From positions 558,001-622,000 of the forward strand of contig JBMNKH010000004.1 of NCBI GenBank assembly GCA_050952085.1: DNA of 64,000 bases, written 5' to 3'. Below, piece by piece: positions 58,247 through 64,000 of this stretch. Position numbers and translations under genes: made by a program. Positions within the stretch are counted from its first letter, which is position 1; the number at the start of each line of letters is the position of its first letter. This DNA comes from DTU015 sp012837895. Lineage in GTDB: Bacteria > Bacillota > Sulfobacillia > Fermentithermobacillales > Fermentithermobacillaceae. The notes under the pieces were generated by a model. That model worked only from the letters and a program-made list of their open reading frames with translations. It made no database searches and was not told the origin of the DNA.

Positions 58247-59800
58247 GTGAAAGTGCTCGTTGCCATGAATGCCTTCAAAGGGAGCTTGCCGGCTTCTGAG
58301 GCGTGCGCCCTGGTTGCCCACGGGTTCAGGCAGGGGTTTCCTGAAGCTATTGTAGTGGAAATGCCCCTTGCCGACGGCGGTGACGGCACCGCCGGTGTGC
58401 TGGTAGCTGCCAAGTCCGGGGAAGTTCAACATGTGCAAGTGACCGGGCCTTACGGCAAGCCGGTGGATTCGCCGTTAGGGCTGCTTCCCGGCGGAACTGT
58501 GGTTGTCGAAAGTGCTACCACTTCAGGGATTGCCCTTGCTACGCCAGAGGAGCGCAATGTCTTCCTTGCCACCAGCTACGGGGTAGGCGAACTTATGGCT
58601 GTGGCCGCCGCTCAAGGTGCCCGCCGGATTGTTGTGGGAGTAGGCGGGACAGCGATGAACGAAGGCGGCATAGGCATGGTGCAAGCTGCAGGAGGCAAGG
58701 TCCTGGACGCGGCCGGCCGCCAGGTCCCACATGGCATTTGCGGGTTGAAGCAGGTTTCCCGGGTGGACCCTGGTGATATCCCCGAAAGGTTCAAGGATAT
58801 TGAGGTAATAGCCATCTGCGATGTAGACAACCCTTTGACAGGCCCTGACGGGGCAACCATGATATACGGGCCTCAAAAAGAGCTGGAAGCGCACCAGCTT
58901 GATGAAGTGGACTGTTATATGGACCGGTATGGTTCAGTGCTTGCCAGGGATTTGGGGCGCGATCCTAGAAACGTGCCCAGGGCAGGGGCAGGCGGAGGCT
59001 TAGCTGCGGCCCTGTGGGCGTTTTTCGGCGCGAAACTGGTAGACGGCGCCAGATTTGTTTTGGAAGAGACCGGTTTCATAGATGAATTGGATGGAGCACA
59101 CCTTATCATAACAGGCGAAGGCAGGGTAGATTCCCAGACTGAAAAAGGCAAGGTTCCCTACGCCGTTGCTAAAGCAGGGTTTGAGCGGGGTATCCCAGTG
59201 ATAGCTCTTGGCGGGAGTTTGGATGACAGTGTGCTACGAAGCTACCCTAGGGAGCTTACAGCTGTTTTTGACAGTACCACCGGCCCAGGAACTGTAGAAC
59301 AAGCTATTGGGATGGCCAGGCTAACCCTGCCTTTCGTTGCGGGGCAAATTGCACGGTTGTCCAGGGCGGTGTTGCTCAGCGGCCCTGTTGCAAGGCAGGA
59401 ATTGTCTGCCGGGGGGATCGTGTTCCGGGTAGGCAACGGAGGCACCCAGGTCCTCATGATCGAAGACAGGTTTGGCTATCTCAGCTTGCCAAAGGGCCAT
59501 GTGGATGAAGGGGAGACCCTTGTACGAGCTGCCCTAAGGGAAGTCAAGGAGGAAACGGGGCTTGACTGTGAGATCGTCACATATGCAACGCCGCTGATGT
59601 ACAGGTTCTTGGACAGCGGGTGTGTTCCCGTTGAGAAAACAGTGCATTACTATGTGATGAGGCCCAAAGGAGGAGAACTCCAACCTCAACCAGGCGAAAC
59701 AACAAGAGTGATATGGGTTGGCCAGAAAGACCTCAAAGGCCTAAAGACATATCCCAAGATCGTGGAGATTATCGAAAAAGCTGCCGATCTATTGCCATAA
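58247..59800 (+). CDS. Glycerate kinase fused to a Nudix hydrolase
   Basis: A 517-residue fusion. Residues 1-375 form a complete glycerate kinase of the GlxK/GarK family: VLVAMNAFKGSLPASEACALVAHGF, PLADGGDGTAGVL, GVGGTAMNEGGIGM, CDVDNPLTGPDGA and VDSQTEKGKVPYAVAK are all family signatures. Residues 385-510 are a Nudix hydrolase with the full box GHVDEGETLVRAALREVKEETGL (about 423-445), following AGGIVFRV, of the Ap4A/ADP-ribose-type group. The join is in frame with a short linker. The kinase makes 2- or 3-phosphoglycerate; the Nudix substrate is unknown. GTG start at 58247; the gggaggag upstream is at rather long spacing. Confidence 0.88.
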   Translation: MKVLVAMNAFKGSLPASEACALVAHGFRQGFPEAIVVEMPLADGGDGTAGVLVAAKSGEVQHVQVTGPYGKPVDSPLGLLPGGTVVVESATTSGIALATPEERNVFLATSYGVGELMAVAAAQGARRIVVGVGGTAMNEGGIGMVQAAGGKVLDAAGRQVPHGICGLKQVSRVDPGDIPERFKDIEVIAICDVDNPLTGPDGATMIYGPQKELEAHQLDEVDCYMDRYGSVLARDLGRDPRNVPRAGAGGGLAAALWAFFGAKLVDGARFVLEETGFIDELDGAHLIITGEGRVDSQTEKGKVPYAVAKAGFERGIPVIALGGSLDDSVLRSYPRELTAVFDSTTGPGTVEQAIGMARLTLPFVAGQIARLSRAVLLSGPVARQELSAGGIVFRVGNGGTQVLMIEDRFGYLSLPKGHVDEGETLVRAALREVKEETGLDCEIVTYATPLMYRFLDSGCVPVEKTVHYYVMRPKGGELQPQPGETTRVIWVGQKDLKGLKTYPKIVEIIEKAADLLP

Positions 59801-59822
59801 AACGGCATGTGTGTGATATAAT
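59792..59822 (+). promoter_or_regulatory. Probable promoter with extended -10
   Basis: TGATATAAT at 59814-59822 is a perfect extended -10. A TTGCCA at 59792-59797 is a fair -35 but 19 nt away. It lies at the end of the fusion gene, and transcription would start near 59829, just before a strong hairpin. Confidence 0.55.
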
Positions 59823-59835
59823 GCATAATGCGAAG

Positions 59836-59889
59836 GGCCCGGTGACCTTACGAAACACGCCGTCGGGCGTGTTCCGGTGAGGCCGGGCC
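59836..59889 (+). terminator. Long three-segment hairpin (terminator or leader element)
   Basis: Nested stems: GGCCCGG/CCGGGCC at the base, CCTTAC/GGTGAGG in the middle and AACACGCC/GGCGTGTT at the top, with a GTCG tetraloop. Nearly the whole 54 nt is paired, then GTTTGTTTTG. It could end the upstream transcript, or, given the promoter just before it, form an attenuator in the leader of the next gene. Confidence 0.65.
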
Positions 59890-59950
59890 GTTTGTTTTGC
59901 TTCTCGGCCGGCCCTCACGACCATGAGATCAACAGGGTGGGGGAGTTCCA

Positions 59951-60631
59951 ATGAAAAACCGCATGGGCCTTGTATTAAGGATGTCTTTACCTGTGTGTGC
60001 TTGTTTGTTAATTGGCACGCTGCTTGTTCGTTGGATCCTGTTTGGTGATTCGTTTGTGTTTGTGACTGTTGAAGAGTCTTCGCTAAACGCCATCACCGGA
60101 TGGCCCCTTACCATGCCTGAGCTATCCCAAGTGTTCATTGACACCGGTGAAAAAATCCTGGTAACGCCCGGGAAGAAAAACCTCCTGGGCATATGTCTTG
60201 GGGTGTATTACAGCGCTAGCTCCCAGGGAGTGGAATTCCACGAGCGCCTGGTTTTGTCCCGGACAGGCAAGGCAGTGTTGGATCTCACTGCGCCTGTCTC
60301 TTTTGTGGCCCCAGGCATTGATGGCGAAGCTGTTGAACTGGTGAACAACCTGGCCAGGGTGGTTTCGGGCAAGCTTAAGATAGTGAAAACAAGGCGGGAT
60401 GGGACGGTTGAGTTAGAATATGGCTCCAAGCGCATTGTGCTCGGGCCCGGTGAATCCTGGGCTGAGCTCCTGGTGCTGGAGCCAGGCGGCCCCAGGGCGA
60501 TTTCAGCTGACCGGTGGAAGGAAGAACTGGACAGGTGCGTCCGGTTGGCTTACCCTGCTACACGCCTGGCAATCGCCAACAGGGGGTTCTGGCCTAAGTC
60601 AGGGGTAAAGGCGGGGATTGCCGGTGATTAG
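59951..60631 (+). CDS. Membrane-anchored extracytoplasmic protein, unknown function
   Basis: A 226-residue protein with one N-terminal helix (about residues 11-29) after a basic start, then a soluble beta-rich domain expected outside the membrane. Contains VTPGKKNLLGICLGVYYSAS and a TRRDGTVELEYGSKRIVLGPGESW segment. I recognise no family. ATG at 59951 with tgggggag upstream. Its stop overlaps the possible start (GTG 60624) of the next large exported protein, so they are likely co-expressed. Confidence 0.6.
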   Translation: MKNRMGLVLRMSLPVCACLLIGTLLVRWILFGDSFVFVTVEESSLNAITGWPLTMPELSQVFIDTGEKILVTPGKKNLLGICLGVYYSASSQGVEFHERLVLSRTGKAVLDLTAPVSFVAPGIDGEAVELVNNLARVVSGKLKIVKTRRDGTVELEYGSKRIVLGPGESWAELLVLEPGGPRAISADRWKEELDRCVRLAYPATRLAIANRGFWPKSGVKAGIAGD

Positions 60632-60686
60632 AAGAATTTCCGCTCAGGCCTTTCAGGCCTGCGAAATCTTAGAGGGTAGAACCACA

Positions 60687-63491
60687 ATGACTGGAACCAG
60701 AGTAGCTGGGAGCAGACTGGTTGGGAGAAGAATGACCGGGACGAAAGCGACCGGCTCCAGAGTGACTGGGACCAGAGTGGCTGCTGTGATTGTGACAGTG
60801 TTGTGTATATTGCTCAACATTGCAGCGCCTTTGGACGGGCACGCGTCCCAAAGGAGTATCCCGTCCAAACCTTTAGTGCTTATCGGTGAGCCGTCTAGGG
60901 ATGACGGTGCAAGTCTGTGGTCCCGGGCAGGACTGGTGTCCCGGCTCGAGGATTCAGGGTACGAGCTGGGTAAGACCTTGTTTGTGTACACACCCAGGGA
61001 GCCCTACGGCGACCTGGATTCAGGAGCTTATACATTGCGCCAAATGTTGGATGAAACCATAGAGGCCACCGGATGCAGCATGTTGGATGTAGCAGCTTAT
61101 GGGGTCTCGGGGCTGGTTCTAAGGTTCGGGCTGGAAATGGGGATTATCCGGGACGGGCTGGTAGACAATGCTATCATGCTCAGCACACCCCAAAGAGGTT
61201 CGTTTCTGGCAGACTTGCTGTTACAGGCATGCACTGTTGTGAAGCATGAGTGCTTGTTTGAGCGTGAGACCAGGTATTCAAGGTTTTCGCCGTTCGGAGA
61301 CGTGAGCCCTACCTTAGATCCGGGAACCATATCTTCAAGAAGCACCGGGGATTTGCCAGCTTCCATCGGTTCAAGCTACTTCTCGTGGGAAGGCGAAGCC
61401 TGGTGGGTGGCACAAAGGGCACGGGAAATCTATGAGCCTCTTTACAGCCAGTACGTGCAGGAAAGGTTCTTGTCCCTCCCTTACGTGCCTGTGGACTCAC
61501 CAAAGCAAACATTCGCAGGGTGGATAAAGCAAAACCGCCCTCATATATGGGAAAACTGCATTGCAGCGGGCATCCGGCCGCCTTTCGGCCCCTTACCTGG
61601 AGATGCCTTAGACGGCCCGCCACAGGCAGGGTATGATTTCACCGTTGCATATTATGAACTCCTCGCAATGGCAGTCGGCAGAAACCAGTACGTAGTGAGG
61701 ATGGCTTCCTCAGGAAGTCTGGGGCAGGCTTTGTTCGGCCCTTCCCATGGCCCTATGCCTGGCAGCCTAAAGGACGCCATTATACAATACGGGCTCAAAG
61801 CGCTTCTGCACTACGCCAAGAAGGCACTGGTCACAGTGAAAGCGGAAGTGCAAAGGATGATTGCAGACAGCATTGTGAGTTCTATTGGATACCTGGACAG
61901 TGCTGAGAGCCAGTTCCTTAGAAGGCTTGTGAAAGAAGAAGTGTTGGTTAACCTGGGCACTTCTGCCGGCCAGAGATTCTATAGGGTGCCCGCTAACTAC
62001 TACCTGGATCAGATTAACCGGAGGTCGTCTTCATCTTCCTATACACGCAATACGCGTTTTGTGAGCATAACCGGAAGGGTTACAAACCTGCTGGGCATCG
62101 TATGGCCGCAGGTGGCTCCCAACAATTTGTTCTGTGAAGTGGATTCCGCAGTCCCGCCCCAGGGACCCAGGGACACAATCCGCGTGTTTAACGGGTTCCT
62201 GTCCCCGTCGTATCTAAACCTCCTGAAAGACAAACAGGTCCAGGACAGCATAGTGTCGCTATTGTTGGAGCCGGATGAGCTGGCTCAAGTTACCACCGGG
62301 CATAGCGGACAGCAGCAGATCAGAGTATCCAGCTGGCAGCCTTCGTATGTGTCTCCGCCTTGGGGTACGGCTGGGGACCAGGTGTTCCAGGTTTCAGTAA
62401 GCATACCGTCATTGCCTGAAGGATGGGGATGTGCTGTCTGGGTTGAAGGATACGATGGAGGGCGGTGGCTGCCTGTTCCAGGCTGGAACCAGCTGCTTAC
62501 CAGTGGGACAAAGACAGATGTAATACTCAAGCACACAGCCTATAGGATAGGCCTACGGCTTGTGAGAACAGGCACGGTCAACCCTTATACACCAGGGGGA
62601 AAGGTTGAGTCTGCCTTCGAACGGGAAGTTTCCGGCAAGGCACTGCTCAGCGTTGACCCTTTGTCTACTGCTGAAGGTGCGCCCTGGGGAAACTCGCCGG
62701 GTGAAGACATGTGGGGTGGAAGCACACCCAGTGAAGGCGTGTGGGGCCCTGGTGCCGGCTACATGGGTGATGACAACGGCCCGGCGACTGTCCCGGCCGC
62801 CCCTGGTTCAGGGACTGACCCGGCTGGTACCGGTTCATGGGATGATAGTCCGGGAGAAAACGGACCTCCTGGTTCAGCTCAAAGTCCAGCAGCCGGCGAC
62901 GGTATTCCTGGCGATATTCCCAGCGTCAGGGTGGTTTACAGGAATAAGCACACTACCTTGTGGAAGCCCCACGAAACATATCATGTATATTGGGAAGTTG
63001 ACTTCGGGGACGGCGAAACCGTTGTGCTCCAGGGGCAGCCCCGTCTCAAAATCGCCCACACCTTCAACCCTTCAGGCCAATACCTGGTGCGCGCAGTCTC
63101 GTACGATAATCACAATGACGTGCTGGTTGAAAAATCGTGGAATGTTGTTACCGGCGGGGAACCTGAAGTCAGGGAGTTCTGCTGTTCCAGTATTATCCCT
63201 CCGGAGGTAGAATTGGAACTAATAGGCCCGCAGAAGTGGGTTACAGGGAAACATGCGCTGTTTTCAGGGGAGGTCACATGGAAACTACCTGACGGGGCAC
63301 ATATTGTTAGCGTAGACTGTGATCCGGGTGAGAGATTCCACGTGCTTTGGGAACGTTCAGGGGAATTTGCGGTATATTGGGCTGCAAGGCTCACGATAGA
63401 TTATGAATTAGAGGATAGGGTAATCCGGGTAAAGAATACGTATGTTACTGAAAAGCAGGTAGATGTGTTTACACCCGGCATTACCCGGTGA
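60687..63491 (+). CDS. Large exported protein with lipase-like and PKD domains
   Basis: About 934 residues. A basic Thr/Gly/Arg-rich N-terminus precedes a signal-peptide helix (VAAVIVTVLCILLNIAAPLDGHAS), so it is secreted. Residues near 120-175 resemble an alpha/beta-hydrolase of the triacylglycerol-lipase type (DVAAYGVSGLVLRF, then VDNAIMLSTPQRGS), but the nucleophile position of GHSMGG reads YGVSGL, so the Ser seems displaced or missing. A Pro/Gly/Ser linker (about 680-750) leads to a PKD-like domain with VDFGDGE and HTFNPSGQYLVRAVSYDN. The start is uncertain: GTG 60624 overlaps the upstream stop, ATG 60687 has tagagggt upstream, and ATG 60732 with gggag gives the most usual signal peptide. 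Confidence 0.65.
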   Translation: MTGTRVAGSRLVGRRMTGTKATGSRVTGTRVAAVIVTVLCILLNIAAPLDGHASQRSIPSKPLVLIGEPSRDDGASLWSRAGLVSRLEDSGYELGKTLFVYTPREPYGDLDSGAYTLRQMLDETIEATGCSMLDVAAYGVSGLVLRFGLEMGIIRDGLVDNAIMLSTPQRGSFLADLLLQACTVVKHECLFERETRYSRFSPFGDVSPTLDPGTISSRSTGDLPASIGSSYFSWEGEAWWVAQRAREIYEPLYSQYVQERFLSLPYVPVDSPKQTFAGWIKQNRPHIWENCIAAGIRPPFGPLPGDALDGPPQAGYDFTVAYYELLAMAVGRNQYVVRMASSGSLGQALFGPSHGPMPGSLKDAIIQYGLKALLHYAKKALVTVKAEVQRMIADSIVSSIGYLDSAESQFLRRLVKEEVLVNLGTSAGQRFYRVPANYYLDQINRRSSSSSYTRNTRFVSITGRVTNLLGIVWPQVAPNNLFCEVDSAVPPQGPRDTIRVFNGFLSPSYLNLLKDKQVQDSIVSLLLEPDELAQVTTGHSGQQQIRVSSWQPSYVSPPWGTAGDQVFQVSVSIPSLPEGWGCAVWVEGYDGGRWLPVPGWNQLLTSGTKTDVILKHTAYRIGLRLVRTGTVNPYTPGGKVESAFEREVSGKALLSVDPLSTAEGAPWGNSPGEDMWGGSTPSEGVWGPGAGYMGDDNGPATVPAAPGSGTDPAGTGSWDDSPGENGPPGSAQSPAAGDGIPGDIPSVRVVYRNKHTTLWKPHETYHVYWEVDFGDGETVVLQGQPRLKIAHTFNPSGQYLVRAVSYDNHNDVLVEKSWNVVTGGEPEVREFCCSSIIPPEVELELIGPQKWVTGKHALFSGEVTWKLPDGAHIVSVDCDPGERFHVLWERSGEFAVYWAARLTIDYELEDRVIRVKNTYVTEKQVDVFTPGITR

Positions 63492-63569
63492 GTAAGGGCC
63501 AGGGATGGAACTTGATGCCAGGTATTGCGTCAAGAATACAAAGGGAGCTTGAGCCGGAGGTGCAAGCAA

Positions 63570-64000
63570 ATGATAAAGATTAGGGGACTTACGAAAACAT
63601 ATCACATGGGCAAGGTCACAGTACCTGCCCTCAGGGAAGTTGACATGGATATTCCAAAAGGACAGTTTGTCGCGATAATGGGGCCCTCCGGGTCAGGCAA
63701 ATCAACCTTGATGAATCTTCTCGGCTGTCTCGACAGGCCAACTTCAGGCGAATATTACCTTGACGGTGAAGACGTGAGCAAGAAGTCTGATAACGAGCTG
63801 GCGGAAATACGCAACAAGTGTATTGGCTTCATTTTTCAATCGTACAACTTGCTGTCAAGGGCAGATGCAACGTCTAACGTAGAGATGCCTTTGATATACA
63901 GGGGCGTACCCCCGCGGGAACGGCGTGCAATGGCTACAAAAGCTCTTGAGTCTGTTGGGCTTGAGAAAAGGATACAGCACAGGCCCAACGAGATGTCAGG
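63570..64000 (+). CDS. MacB/LolD-type ABC transporter ATPase (partial)
   Basis: The first 143 residues of an ABC ATPase that runs off the window end, just into the signature motif (the last residues read NEMSG). Walker A is GPSGSGKSTLMNLLGCLDRP, with the typical MacB/LolD PTSGEYYLDG, and the Q-loop is FIFQSYNLLSRADATSNVEMPLIYRGV. This subfamily works with a FtsX-like permease in mechanotransmission rather than classic import. ATG at 63570 with ggaggtg upstream. The preceding exported proteins could be its adaptor or substrate partners, but that is inference. Confidence 0.9.
   Translation, partial: MIKIRGLTKTYHMGKVTVPALREVDMDIPKGQFVAIMGPSGSGKSTLMNLLGCLDRPTSGEYYLDGEDVSKKSDNELAEIRNKCIGFIFQSYNLLSRADATSNVEMPLIYRGVPPRERRAMATKALESVGLEKRIQHRPNEMS

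Noticed and set aside
1..64000. tRNA, rRNA, insertion sequence or prophage genes
   Set aside because: None found by reading; no CCA-ending cloverleaf, transposase or integrase motif recognised.

Overview
The window looks like a chromosomal segment of an endospore-forming Bacillota (Firmicutes), probably an anaerobic Clostridia-like lineage. The evidence is gene order and content. The run recJ-apt-relA-dtd-MBL-hisS-aspS is a familiar Firmicutes arrangement. There are a CotF-type spore coat protein, a PdaB-type polysaccharide deacetylase, an ECF sigma/anti-sigma pair, Shine-Dalgarno sites close to AGGAGG, and many GTG and TTG starts. G+C is by eye in the low-to-mid 50s percent. I saw no rRNA, tRNA, CRISPR array, transposase or prophage gene.

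Layout. 0-13.4 kb (+): HAD phosphatase, 8-oxoguanine glycosylase, lipid kinase, class II aldolase-like protein, flavin reductase, enoyl-CoA hydratase, a large PEGA-domain membrane protein, a phosphoribosyltransferase, an HD phosphohydrolase, then a DUF4330 / O-antigen ligase / glycosyltransferase group. 13.4-21.6 kb (-): a pair of ABC exporter half-transporters and a three-gene proton-translocating transhydrogenase operon (pntA1-pntA2-pntB). 21.8-38.5 kb (+): MurJ, an S9 peptidase, a DUF559 nuclease-like protein, LapA, RecJ, Apt, Rel, Dtd, an MBL hydrolase, HisRS, AspRS, and an ECF sigma factor with its membrane anti-sigma factor. A tandem 197-bp repeat array follows (38.5-39.1 kb). 39.2-48.2 kb (+): PolA-CoaE-thioredoxin-threonine aldolase-RarA, two small proteins, an AI-2E-type permease and 3-hydroxybutyryl-CoA dehydrogenase. 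48.2-51 kb is mixed: adenosine-specific kinase, AbrB/PIN pair, glutaredoxin, a 30-residue membrane peptide and CotF. 51.3-54 kb (+): glutamate dehydrogenase, a peculiar non-coding stretch and thiamine pyrophosphokinase. 54-57 kb (-): a PdaB-like gene and a poorly characterised YbaB-containing gene cluster. 57-64 kb (+): an M19 dipeptidase homologue, a glycerate kinase-Nudix fusion, two uncharacterised exported proteins and the start of a MacB-type ABC ATPase that runs off the window.

The most striking object is pntB. Its NADP(H)-binding domain III, normally present once, occurs three times in tandem, joined by Ala/Pro/Glu-rich linkers like those between lipoyl domains of dehydrogenase E2 subunits. 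In all three copies the Lys-Arg-Ser that binds the NADP 2'-phosphate in characterised enzymes reads Asn-Leu-Asp. Second in interest are the three tandem 197-bp units after the anti-sigma gene, each carrying an intrinsic-terminator-like hairpin. Other leads are several family members that lack catalytic residues (M19 dipeptidase, PIN protein, one ABC half-transporter, a lipase-like exported protein), a glycerate kinase-Nudix fusion, and a non-coding stretch dotted with GCAGCAA.

Most of the window is ordinary housekeeping. All functional calls come from motif recognition by eye. No search, alignment or fold prediction was run.
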